Shown: one piece after another, positions 1 to 8,348 of the stretch
Numbering within the stretch: position 1 is the first letter of the stretch
How the letters are laid out: every line of letters begins with the position of its first letter
Notes under the pieces: model-generated
The model's input: the letters and a program-made list of their open reading frames with translations, nothing else
What the model was told of the DNA's origin: nothing
Databases searched by the model: none
Program-made: the position numbers and the translations under genes
Source: Bacillota bacterium
GTDB taxonomy: Bacteria > Bacillota > Bacilli > Paenibacillales > NBRC-103111
Assembly: GCA_023386955.1 (NCBI GenBank)
Contig: JAEWIS010000048.1
Span: 1 to 64,000 of the forward strand
Reading direction: 5' to 3'
DNA length: 64,000 bases

Positions 1-438
1 CCATGTGGTACCAACCCACGGATAGCAGCGTGCCGACCGTCGCTCGTTTATTTGCTCCCGTGCCACGTGCTCCGACCCTGCAAAACCGGAGGGCTTGACA
101 AAAACGTTCATAGCAACGAATCTCACAAAGCTTATTTCTCCTGAAAGCGCCGGTTTGCAAATGTAACGAATCTGAGCCACGCTATTGCTTGCGCCCGGGC
201 TCGTTTTAGCGTCTTTTTGCCGGAATAAGGCGCCTCAGATTCGTTACAACCGAAAGACGGGCCAAACGGGCGAAATAGCGTGGCTGAGATTCGTTAGCCC
301 CCCGCTGCTCACTGCCCGCCACCGTCACGCCCCCCACCGCCCCGCCGCTCACTGCCTGCCACCGTCACGCCCCCACCGCTCACTACCCGCGGACGCCCCC
401 CCTTCATCAGACTCCCTCGCCTCCAACGAGCTGAAGCC
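1..438. repeat. Intergenic region with inverted repeats
   Basis: No convincing gene lies here; the one open frame (185-457) has no ribosome binding site and shows compositional bias. The stretch carries several copies of a motif around TAACGAATCT. Positions 164-186 and 274-296 form an inverted repeat matching at 22 of 23 bases, and partial copies lie near 111-125 and 233-246. This looks like a variant of the Paenibacillus-style intergenic palindromes seen elsewhere in the window. Positions 300-400 are C-rich with a repeated CCGCTCACTGCC-like unit. Confidence 0.5.
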
Positions 439-1059
439 CTATCCGTTCCGGAAGTAAAAAATCGCCAGCTGGGTACGGTCCCGCAGCTCCAGCTTTTCCA
501 GTATAATGCTGATATAATTGCGGACTGTACCCTCGCTCAAGAACAGCTCCTTGGCAATTTCCTTATTGGACAACCCGTTGGCCACCTGCACAATAATGTC
601 CCATTCCTTCTCATTTAAGCCCAAACGGGCCCAATCCGCCTTCACGCCCTTGTTCAGCAAAGCCGGGATCCGGGTGATGATCTCGTCCCCGAATACACGC
701 TGGCCTCCGTACACTGTGCGCAGAGACGGCACAATGCTTTCAAAATCCTGCTTCAATATGTATCCCTTGGCTCCCAGCCGGATCGCTTTCACTATGTATT
801 CATCATCGGAAAAGGTAGTCAAAAACAGAATTTTCCGGGTTGGCTCCTCCCCCAGCAGCACCTCCGCGGCTTCAATGCCCGTCATCCCCTCCATGCGGAT
901 ATCCATCAGGAGAATATCCGGCTCCAGACTCCGGAACAGTTCAACCCCCTCGCGTCCGCTGTTGCCGGTGCCTGCAACCGCAATATCCTCCTCCGCCTCC
1001 AGAATCGTCTTCAGCGAAGCCGTCACCAGCTTGTCGTCATCCACAACCACAACCTTCAT
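439..1059 (-). CDS. NarL/LuxR-family response regulator (LnrK-like)
   Basis: Two-component response regulator of 206 residues. The receiver domain (about 1-120) has the acidic pocket at D7-D9, the phospho-acceptor D53, T81 and K103. A C-terminal LuxR-type helix-turn-helix spans about 145-200 (recognition segment near 162-187). The start overlaps the stop of the upstream histidine kinase by 4 bases, so the two are translationally coupled. The pair is divergent from a three-gene ABC-2 exporter, the same content as B. subtilis lnrJK-lnrLMN (linearmycin resistance). By inference it activates that exporter in response to a membrane-active compound. The family assignment is firm; the inducer is unknown. 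Confidence 0.93.
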   Translation of the reverse strand: MKVVVVDDDKLVTASLKTILEAEEDIAVAGTGNSGREGVELFRSLEPDILLMDIRMEGMTGIEAAEVLLGEEPTRKILFLTTFSDDEYIVKAIRLGAKGYILKQDFESIVPSLRTVYGGQRVFGDEIITRIPALLNKGVKADWARLGLNEKEWDIIVQVANGLSNKEIAKELFLSEGTVRNYISIILEKLELRDRTQLAIFYFRNG

Positions 1060-2141
1060 TCCGCCGCAGCCTCCTCCACAGTCTTTTCCTTAGGGATAGA
1101 AATAAAAAGTGCAAAACCGTCCTTCGTATGTACGCGCATGATCCCCTGGAAGGCTTCCACGCGGCTTTCAATATTTTTGAGTCCAATGCCGCTGTCTGTA
1201 TTGATGCTCTTGACCTGTCCGTTATCCCGGACCACCAGCTGATAAAAAGCCGGATGCTCCCGCAGGGTCACACTGGCCCAAGTGCCGTTCGAATGCCGGA
1301 CAATATTGGACAAGGCTTCTTTCACGATAGAAATCAGCGCATACTTCAGGCGTTTATCCGGATTGCTTTGGATTTCATAGTCAAAATCCAAGGTGCAAAA
1401 GGTGAATTTATCCGCCAGCTCCTTAAGCTGGGCATACAGATCCACAGATTCATCATACAGATTATGCACACTCTGCCGTATGCTGTCCATAGCCTCCGAG
1501 AGAGTTGCCTTCAAGGTTAGAAGAGGCGGGCGGGCTTTTTCATCCTTCGTCACCGCAAGCATAGCCCCCATCTGCAGCAGCGAGCTGGACAACAGATGCC
1601 CCACATTATCATGGATTTCCCGGGCAATGCGGTTGCGCTCATTCAAGGTAGCCAGGCTGATCCGGTCATCCTGCTTCTCCATCAGCTCCTGATTCTGGCG
1701 TTTCAGAACAAGTGCCATTTCCCGGGAGGAATCCCTCAGCTCATAAAAGCTGGCCAGCAGCTTCAATTGTCCATCCGTCCTCCGTTTCAGAATGGCGGCG
1801 AATCCCAGCAGCAGCACCAGCACGGCCATCATCACATCGGAGCGTCCCCAGTGAATCGCAACCGGTACAAGTGCAGCAAGCCCAATCCACTGCCAAGGCA
1901 GGAAAACCAGGTCATATCCCACCAGCGGAAAAAAGAACAGCAGCCCCGGCATCGGAATACAGGCGACAATAAACACGGAGGCCAGCAGCAGGCTGGCATA
2001 TTTGCTGTCGTAGTAGAACATCAAACAGCCGATGATCACGGCGGTCAGCACCGGCGCTATTTCCATACCGGCGGCAGGATCCAACAGATAAACCACCAGA
2101 CATGAGGCAAACAAAATCACTTTATCGGTTAAATTCATCAT
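1056..2141 (-). CDS. Sensor histidine kinase, HisKA_3 type (LnrJ-like)
   Basis: Membrane sensor kinase of 361 residues. The N-terminal ~120 residues hold about five hydrophobic segments with almost no extracytoplasmic domain, as in intramembrane-sensing or DesK/LiaS-like kinases. A coiled linker (about 130-165) leads to the HisKA_3 dimerisation segment with phospho-acceptor H177. The HATPase domain has the N box around N279, a DNG motif at 306-308 and a GIG motif near 318-320. It partners the response regulator immediately downstream (4-base overlap). Start choice is between adjacent ATGs at 2141 and 2138. The small sensory part suggests it detects membrane perturbation; that is inference. 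Confidence 0.92.
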   Translation of the reverse strand: MMNLTDKVILFASCLVVYLLDPAAGMEIAPVLTAVIIGCLMFYYDSKYASLLLASVFIVACIPMPGLLFFFPLVGYDLVFLPWQWIGLAALVPVAIHWGRSDVMMAVLVLLLGFAAILKRRTDGQLKLLASFYELRDSSREMALVLKRQNQELMEKQDDRISLATLNERNRIAREIHDNVGHLLSSSLLQMGAMLAVTKDEKARPPLLTLKATLSEAMDSIRQSVHNLYDESVDLYAQLKELADKFTFCTLDFDYEIQSNPDKRLKYALISIVKEALSNIVRHSNGTWASVTLREHPAFYQLVVRDNGQVKSINTDSGIGLKNIESRVEAFQGIMRVHTKDGFALFISIPKEKTVEEAAAE

Positions 2142-2230
2142 CGTCGTATTCGTCCTCGCGGTACCGGCATCATTGCAGCTCTATTTTACCACATCCCCCA
2201 AGGGGGAAGAGGGACAAGTTCAAGCCGGAA

Positions 2231-2244
2231 ATGACATTTGTCAT
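2231..2244. promoter_or_regulatory. Palindrome between divergent TCS and ABC operon
   Basis: The 14-mer ATGACATTTGTCAT has two 6-base inverted arms around TT. It sits in the 187-bp gap between the divergent kinase and ABC genes. A half-site (TGACAC) follows at about 2254-2259. NarL-type regulators bind such dyads, so this is a candidate site for the response regulator. No experimental support is visible. Confidence 0.4.
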
Positions 2245-2328
2245 GCAGCGCTCCTGACACAGCGCACTTATTTCCAGGGGCCAGACAGGTTAACATAGTG
2301 TTATAAAGACGAGAGGCGGAGGCCATAT

Positions 2329-3264
2329 ATGGTGATTAAAGTGAAAAACCTGGTGAAGCGGTACGAGGACCTGTTGGCATTGGATCATCTGTCCCTGGAG
2401 GTGCGGGAAGGGGAAATCTTCGGCCTGCTGGGGCCCAACGGCTCCGGCAAAACCACCATCATTAACTGCATCCTTTCGCTGCTGGAGTACGACAAGGGCG
2501 AGGTGGAGGTGTTCGGCAAACCCATGAGGCCGGACTCCTATGATATCAAGCGGGATATCGGCATCATCATGCAGAACGTGGCCGTTTTTGAAGAACTGAC
2601 CGTTTATGAGAATATCAATTACTTCTGCGGCCTTTATATACCGGACAAAACAGAGCGCAAAAAGCTCGTCAAGGAAGCTATTGAATTCGTCGGGCTGGAG
2701 GATTTCACCAAGTATTATCCCAAGAAGCTCAGCGGCGGCCTCCTGCGGCGCCTGAACATTGCCTGCGGCATTGCCCACAAGCCCAAGCTGATCATTCTCG
2801 ATGAGCCTACCGTGGCTGTCGACCCCCAAAGCCGGAATAAAATTCTGGAGGGCATTGTGCGGCTGAACGAACAAGGCGCCACGATTGTGTACACCTCCCA
2901 CTACATGGAGGAGGTCGAGCAGATCTGCTCCCGCATCGTGATTATGGATAAGGGCAAGGTGATTGCCGCAGGCACCAAGGAGGAGCTGAAGGGAATGATC
3001 GCCACCGGTGAAAAAATAACTGTGGAAACCTTCGCTCCCGTCCAACTGGAGGCGCTGGCGGCGCTCCGGAAGCTGCCGGGCATCGAATCCGCGGAAGCCA
3101 CCGATAAAACCCTGTCCATCAAATCAGGCAAGGGCCGTAATAATCTGGAGAATGTGCTGGAGTTTTTGAAAATGCGGGAGATCAGCTTCGGGCGCATCTA
3201 TTCTGAGCTCCCCACGCTGAACGACGTGTTCCTGGAGATTACCGGCAAGGAATTACGGGACTAA
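2329..3264 (+). CDS. ABC-2 exporter ATP-binding protein (LnrL/YfiL-like)
   Basis: ATPase subunit of a drug or lipid exporter, 311 residues, the length I recall for B. subtilis LnrL. Walker A (GPNGSGKT) lies at 35-42, the ABC signature LSGG at 134-137 and Walker B (LIILDEP) at 154-160. About 90 residues after the ABC domain form the C-terminal extension common in DrrA/CcmA-type drug ATPases. It starts at ATG with GGAGG 7 bases upstream, and is followed at 21 bases by two ABC-2 permease genes. It probably powers export of an amphipathic antibiotic such as a polyene or linearmycin; the substrate is inferred from the gene set only. Confidence 0.92.
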   Translation: MVIKVKNLVKRYEDLLALDHLSLEVREGEIFGLLGPNGSGKTTIINCILSLLEYDKGEVEVFGKPMRPDSYDIKRDIGIIMQNVAVFEELTVYENINYFCGLYIPDKTERKKLVKEAIEFVGLEDFTKYYPKKLSGGLLRRLNIACGIAHKPKLIILDEPTVAVDPQSRNKILEGIVRLNEQGATIVYTSHYMEEVEQICSRIVIMDKGKVIAAGTKEELKGMIATGEKITVETFAPVQLEALAALRKLPGIESAEATDKTLSIKSGKGRNNLENVLEFLKMREISFGRIYSELPTLNDVFLEITGKELRD

Positions 3265-3285
3265 ATAGTCCTTGGGAGGTATGTT

Positions 3286-4428
3286 ATGTTCTCACATATT
3301 TTTATTGTCCGCATGAAATGCCTGCTCCGCAACAAGGAGCTGATGTTCTGGACGCTGCTGTTTCCTCTTCTGATGGCCACCTTCTTTAATATGGCCTTCT
3401 CCGGTTTAAACAGCGCCGAAGCGTTTAAGCCCATCGAGGCCGCCGTGGTAAACGACGCGGGATATAAGCAAGATGTTTCCTTCCAGCAAACCCTGACAGC
3501 CGTTTCCGGCGGGGACAGCCGGATTTTCAATTTGAAGGAGGTTTCCAGCCGGGAGGAAGCAGATCAGTTGCTGGAATCAGGGAGTATTGAGGGCTACTTC
3601 AGCGTGGACGGGACGCTTGCGCTGACAGTCAAAAAATCCGGCTTAAATCAAAGCATCATGAAGAGCTTTGCCGACCAATACCAGCAGACAGCATCGGCGG
3701 TCGGGCAGATTCTCAAAACCAATCCCCAAGCGCTGCAAAACGGGCTGCTTCAAGATATGGGCCTCTCCCGCGAATATGTGACAGAGGTGGCTGCAGGCGG
3801 CTCCGCTCCCAACAATGTCCTTAACTATTTCTACAGCCTCATCGCCATGGCCTGTTTCTACGGCAGCTTCTTCGGCCTGCAGGAGGTAACGGACATTCAG
3901 GCGAACCTCTCAGCCCGGGCAGCCCGGATCAATATGTCCCCGGTCCATAAGCTTAAGGCTTTTGTAGCGGGACTTTCCGCAGCACTGGTAATCCAATTTG
4001 TGGAAATCCTGATTCTGCTGGCCTACCTGGCCTTTGCCCTCCATGTAGACTTCGGACCACGGATCGGCTATGTGCTGCTGACGGCTTTCGTCGGCTGTAT
4101 TCTGGGATTGTCCTTCGGTTCCCTGATCAGCGCCGCCGTCAAAAAAAGCGAAGGGCTCAAAACCGCCATTCTGATCAGCGCCACCATGGTTGGCACCTTC
4201 ATGGCGGGTATGATGATGCTCAATATGAAGTACATCATCTCCCAGAATGCGCCTATTCTGTCCTATCTCAACCCAATCAACCTGCTGACCGATGCCTTTT
4301 ATTCCCTCTATTATTACGATACCCTGGACCGGTACCTGCTGAATTTGGGCCTGATGGGCGTCTTTGCCGTGGTCTTCTGCCTGGGAACCTATGCCATAAT
4401 CAGGAGGCGGAAATATGCCAGTCTTTAA
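3286..4428 (+). CDS. ABC-2 type permease (LnrM-like)
   Basis: Membrane subunit, 380 residues. It has the ABC-2 layout: one N-terminal membrane helix (about 18-38), a ~150-residue extracytoplasmic domain, then five to six helices from about residue 180 to the end. The start has GGGAGG upstream. The gene overlaps the next permease gene by 14 bases, indicating coupled translation and a heteromeric transporter with the ATPase just upstream. It corresponds to LnrM in an LnrLMN-type exporter. Confidence 0.88.
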   Translation: MFSHIFIVRMKCLLRNKELMFWTLLFPLLMATFFNMAFSGLNSAEAFKPIEAAVVNDAGYKQDVSFQQTLTAVSGGDSRIFNLKEVSSREEADQLLESGSIEGYFSVDGTLALTVKKSGLNQSIMKSFADQYQQTASAVGQILKTNPQALQNGLLQDMGLSREYVTEVAAGGSAPNNVLNYFYSLIAMACFYGSFFGLQEVTDIQANLSARAARINMSPVHKLKAFVAGLSAALVIQFVEILILLAYLAFALHVDFGPRIGYVLLTAFVGCILGLSFGSLISAAVKKSEGLKTAILISATMVGTFMAGMMMLNMKYIISQNAPILSYLNPINLLTDAFYSLYYYDTLDRYLLNLGLMGVFAVVFCLGTYAIIRRRKYASL

Positions 4429-5581
4429 GCTGTGTTTGAAAATTATCCAGAAGAACCTGCCGGCCATCTCCATTTATGTCGTCATCTTTCTGGTCATCTC
4501 TACTCTGATTACCGTCTCCAATGTGAACCAGCAAACCAAGGGCTTCAATCAAACCAAGGCCAAAATTGCCTTTTTGGCAGAGGAAAGCACACCGCTTGTG
4601 GAGGGCTTCAAAAAAGAGCTGTCCCGGACAGCCCAGCTGGTGGAGCTTCCCGATGAAAAAGAAAAGCTGCAGGATGCCCTGTTTTTCCGCGATGTTACCT
4701 ACATCCTGCGCATCCCGGCCGGATTTACAGAGTCCTTCCTGAAGGGTGACGGGCTTCAGCTTCAGAAAACCGTCGTGCCCGGTTCCGTGGAGAATGCCTA
4801 TGTGGATCTGACCGTCAATCAATACTGGCGCTTAGCGGCATTGTACGCAAAGAACAATTCCGGCATCACCCAGCAGGATACAGCACAGCGGGTAGAACAG
4901 GATATGGCGGTAGACACGACAGTAAAGCTGTCCAATCCGGAAGGCAAGAAGGATATTTCCCAAAGCTTCTCCGTCTATTATTTCAACTTCCTGGCGTACA
5001 CGCTGACCTCTGTGCTGATTCTGGGGGTATCCGCTATTATGATCGTGTTTACCAACAAGGATCTGAGCCGCCGGAATTTCTGCTCCCCCTTGCGGACGGG
5101 AAGCATCAACCTGCAGTTTTACCTGGCCAACCTGGTGTTTACCGGGGCAACCTGGCTGTTAATGACAGGCGCCTGCTTTATCTTCGATCCGAAGGATTCG
5201 TTCACGCCTAATATGATTTATTTGCTCCTAAATTCCCTGGTCTTTACCCTTTGTATTGCCAGTGCAAGCTTTCTTATCGGCAATCTGGTGAAAAGCCGCA
5301 ACGCCATCAGCGCCATTGCTAACGTGGCTGCTCTGGGCCCTGCTTTTATCAGCGGCGTCTTCGTTCCCCAGGAATTTATCGCCGGTCCGGTGCTGCGTTT
5401 GGCCAGCTTCACCCCAACCTACTGGTACGTCCAGGCCAACAGCAAAATCGGCAGCCTCACGGACTTCTCCTGGTCCAGCCTCACTCCCGTCTTCAACAAC
5501 ATCCTCATCACCGCAGGCTTCGCCGTTGCTTTCTTCGCCATCTCCATGGTGGTGGCCAAACGGAACCGGTTGAGGGCGTAA
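4415..5581 (+). CDS. ABC-2 type permease (LnrN-like)
   Basis: Second membrane subunit, 388 residues, with the same ABC-2 layout as its neighbour: an N-terminal helix at about 15-35, a large extracytoplasmic loop, and a helical bundle in the C-terminal half. It starts inside the end of the preceding gene, with AGGAGG upstream at 4401-4407. It is the last gene of the three-gene operon; no clear terminator follows, only a repeat-rich intergenic region. It probably pairs with the first permease as a heterodimer. Confidence 0.88.
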   Translation: MPVFKLCLKIIQKNLPAISIYVVIFLVISTLITVSNVNQQTKGFNQTKAKIAFLAEESTPLVEGFKKELSRTAQLVELPDEKEKLQDALFFRDVTYILRIPAGFTESFLKGDGLQLQKTVVPGSVENAYVDLTVNQYWRLAALYAKNNSGITQQDTAQRVEQDMAVDTTVKLSNPEGKKDISQSFSVYYFNFLAYTLTSVLILGVSAIMIVFTNKDLSRRNFCSPLRTGSINLQFYLANLVFTGATWLLMTGACFIFDPKDSFTPNMIYLLLNSLVFTLCIASASFLIGNLVKSRNAISAIANVAALGPAFISGVFVPQEFIAGPVLRLASFTPTYWYVQANSKIGSLTDFSWSSLTPVFNNILITAGFAVAFFAISMVVAKRNRLRA

Positions 5582-6012
5582 GCGCAGCTTGATCGTCTTT
5601 ATGGACGGATCCTGATCACGAGTAAACAACTGCCGGCAGCTTTTGCGTCGCGCATTTGGTCCATCCTGCACAACTGGTGGCCGCTTTGACTTTGCACGTT
5701 TGGCCCATCCTGCAAAAGTGCAGTTATTTCCAGAGGAACCCGCCCGTTGGCGCTGCTATCCTGCAAAAGTGCAGTTATTCCGGGCAAAATAATCTGCTTG
5801 GTAAGAAAAGCGGTAAAATAAATGCACTTTTGCATTTAGGAGGAGCGCGTTCGCACCATGTCGGTGAATTAATTGCACTTTTGCATTTTGCGAAAAGAAA
5901 GAGTTAGCGAATGGAAGAGTTACTGAATGGAGGAAAGTGGAACGTTGGGAAGGCGTTTGGGGAAACGACGGTACGAAAAATCTTCAGCGCCATGAGGGAA
6001 GCATCGCAAAAT
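5582..6012. repeat. Intergenic region with TGCAAAAGTGCA repeats
   Basis: No gene is supported here. Four copies of a short palindromic repeat are present. Two direct copies of CCTGCAAAAGTGCAGTTATT lie at about 5709-5728 and 5759-5778. Two copies in opposite orientation lie at about 5819-5838 and 5871-5892 (core TGCACTTTTGCA). The two-forward, two-reverse arrangement recurs for another repeat family at 7978-8170. The rest holds no recognisable signal. Confidence 0.6.
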
Positions 6013-6052
6013 AAAAAAAGCCGGGGAGGAACTTAGACCTCCACCGGCTTTT
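6013..6052 (-). terminator. Rho-independent terminator of the ABC exporter gene
   Basis: Inverted repeat AAAAGCCGG...CCGGCTTTT with an inner GGAGG/CCTCC stem, flanked by an A-run that becomes a T-run on the minus strand. It lies 27 bases beyond the stop codon of the ABC exporter. Confidence 0.8.
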
Positions 6053-6078
6053 CTCTATTTCGTTGCACTTGTACTCTC

Positions 6079-7794
6079 TTAACGGAACTGGGCATTATGC
6101 AAACGGCTGTAAATGCCGCCCTGCTCCAACAGCTCCTCGTGGGTGCCGTTTTCGGCGATGCCCTCCTCCGTCACCACCACAATCCGGTCTGCGTTCCGGA
6201 TGGTCGCCAGACGGTGGGCAATCACCAGCGTGGTCCGCCCCTCCGACAGCTCCGCCAGAGACTGCTGGATGGCCGCTTCGGTTTCCGTATCCAAAGCCGA
6301 GGTAGCCTCATCCAGGATCAGAATCGGCGGATTCTTCAGGAACATCCGCGCGATGGCCAGACGCTGCTTTTGGCCGCCCGAAAGCTTCACGCCCCGTTCG
6401 CCGATAACCGTCTCCAGCCCTTCCGGCTGGGACTCGATCAGCTCCTCCAGCTTGGCGCGGCGGGCAGCCTCCCGGATATCCGCCTCAGAGGCATCCAGGC
6501 GCCCATAGGCGATATTCTCCCGGATGGTGCCGGAGAAGAGAAACACATCCTGCTGGACAATGCCAATCTGCCTGCGCAGAGAGTTCAGCGTGAGGGAACG
6601 GATATCTGTGCCGTCTACCGTAATGCGCCCCTCCTGTGCATCATAAAACCGCGGCAGCAGGCTGCACAGTGTGGTTTTACCCGCACCCGAAGGTCCCACA
6701 AACGCAATGGTCTCTCCGGCCCGGATATCCAGATCCACCCGGTTCAATATCGGCCGCTCCGGATCATAACCGAAGGTAACGCCCATAAAGCGGATATCGC
6801 CGCGCAGCGTTCCAGCCTCCCGGGCATCCGGCCGGTCTGCCACATCAGGCTCCGTCTCCAGAATTTCCATATACCGCTTGAAGCCGGCGATTCCCTTGGG
6901 ATAGCTCTCGATGATGGTGTTAATCTTCTGGATAGGTCCCAGAAACACGTTGGTCAGCAGAATAAACGCCAGGAATTCCCCGTAGCTGATTTCCTTTTGC
7001 AGCACAAACCAGGTTCCGCACAGGAGCACGAACACAGTAACAAACCGCATGAGAATGTAGCTGACGGAAGTGTTCCAGGCCATAATTTTATAGGAGGTCA
7101 GCTTGGTTTTGCGGAAGCGGCCGTTGTTAACGGCGAACAGCTTCTTTTCGTGGGCTTCATTGGCAAACGCCTGCACCACACGGATGCCGCCGATGCTGTC
7201 TTCTACCCGGGAGTTCACTTCCGCCAGCTCCGACATCATGCTGCGGAAGGCGCCCATCATTTTTTTGTTGAAGTACAAGGTAAAGCTGAGCAGAAACGGC
7301 ACCACCACGAAAGTCAGCAGCGCCAGCTTCCAGTTGATCCCGAGCATCAGGAAAAAGGCCCCGATAAGTGTCATCACTGCAATAAACAGATCCTCCGGGC
7401 CGTGATGGGCCATTTCGCCGATTTCCAGCAGGTCATTGGCGATCCGGGACATGAGGTTGCCTGTTTTGGTGTTGTCAAAGTACCGGAAGGAGAGCTTCTG
7501 CAGGTGATCGAACATCTTTTTGCGCATATCCGTTTCGATGTTGATCCCCAGCTTATGTCCCCAGTACGTCACGATGAAGTGCAGCACCATATTAATCAGG
7601 TAGATGCCCAGGAGCCCCAGGCAGGCCCATACGATCCATTTCCAATTTTCTGTAGGCAGAAGCTTGTCCACCACCTGGTTAACCGCCAGAGGGAACACCA
7701 GCTCCAGCAGAGCCACCACTACCGCACAGGTAAAGTCCAGGATAAACAGCTTTTTGTAAGGCCGGTAATAGGCAAAAAATTGACGCAGCAACAC
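6079..7794 (-). CDS. ywjA: ABC multidrug/lipid exporter, fused permease-ATPase (YwjA-like)
   Basis: Homodimeric MsbA/Sav1866-type exporter half-transporter, 571 residues. The six-helix transmembrane domain spans about 1-320. In the ATPase domain, Walker A (GPSGAGKT) is at 367-374, the LSGGQ signature at 471-475 and Walker B (ILILDEA) at 491-497, followed by the H-loop histidine. The N terminus and overall sequence strongly resemble B. subtilis YwjA as I remember it. It is monocistronic, with its own terminator. Substrate unknown; drug or lipid export is the family role. Confidence 0.9.
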   Translation of the reverse strand: MLLRQFFAYYRPYKKLFILDFTCAVVVALLELVFPLAVNQVVDKLLPTENWKWIVWACLGLLGIYLINMVLHFIVTYWGHKLGINIETDMRKKMFDHLQKLSFRYFDNTKTGNLMSRIANDLLEIGEMAHHGPEDLFIAVMTLIGAFFLMLGINWKLALLTFVVVPFLLSFTLYFNKKMMGAFRSMMSELAEVNSRVEDSIGGIRVVQAFANEAHEKKLFAVNNGRFRKTKLTSYKIMAWNTSVSYILMRFVTVFVLLCGTWFVLQKEISYGEFLAFILLTNVFLGPIQKINTIIESYPKGIAGFKRYMEILETEPDVADRPDAREAGTLRGDIRFMGVTFGYDPERPILNRVDLDIRAGETIAFVGPSGAGKTTLCSLLPRFYDAQEGRITVDGTDIRSLTLNSLRRQIGIVQQDVFLFSGTIRENIAYGRLDASEADIREAARRAKLEELIESQPEGLETVIGERGVKLSGGQKQRLAIARMFLKNPPILILDEATSALDTETEAAIQQSLAELSEGRTTLVIAHRLATIRNADRIVVVTEEGIAENGTHEELLEQGGIYSRLHNAQFR

Positions 7795-8348
7795 ATTCCC
7801 TCCTGAGAACTTTGCCTTATAACGGCAAAGTTTACTTCGTAAAATTCGCTAAGCCTTGCCCGGGGGCAATGCCAAGGTCAAAGCTTCTTTCGTATGTATT
7901 CCCTGAGCTTTGCCGGGGTCAATACTTCCTCCGCTTGTTTTCACTGGACTTTGCCGGGAGGCAGTTCCCCGGTCCCAAATTCTAACGGCGGTCACAGCCG
8001 TTATTTGCCCCAAAAAAACGCAGCAAAAATTCTAACGGCGGCCAGAGCCGCTATTTCCATCAAATGGCCTTGTTTAAGCCCATTTCCGGGCGAATAACGG
8101 CGCTCACTTCCGTTAGGTTTCCCAACTCCCGCCTTTTAGCCAAATAGCGGCGGCTGCTTCCGTTAGAATTGTCTCTTCCGGCTACGCAGGTCGAAACAGG
8201 ACCGTTTGGGCGCTGCCGCACGCGCAATCGCAGGGCAGCCGTCGCGGTCAGCCGCACCAGCCCACTCCGCCCGCACACACATGCTGCTCTACACCCGACA
8301 GCCCACTCCGCGCCCGCACACACATGCTGCTCCACACCCGCTCACGCC
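7795..8348. repeat. Intergenic repeat cluster (TAACGG...CCGTTATT)
   Basis: A 554-bp gap without a supportable gene. Four copies of a ~29-bp unit, consensus TTCTAACGGnnG-CAGAGCCGTTATTT, lie at 7978-8007, 8028-8056, 8091-8119 and 8142-8170. The first two are direct and the last two inverted. A separate stretch (7809-7960) repeats CTTTGCC/GGCAAAG elements, including a hairpin around 7809-7830. Position 8250-8340 repeats CACACATGCTGCTC twice. Confidence 0.6.

Noticed and set aside
185..457. Possible 90-residue gene at the left edge
   Set aside because: No ribosome binding site, composition biased by repeats, and its end overlaps the response regulator gene; more likely repeat sequence.
7795..8348. 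Possible CRISPR-like array (repeated ~29-bp units)
   Set aside because: The units are palindromic, only four, unevenly spaced, in both orientations and without cas genes.
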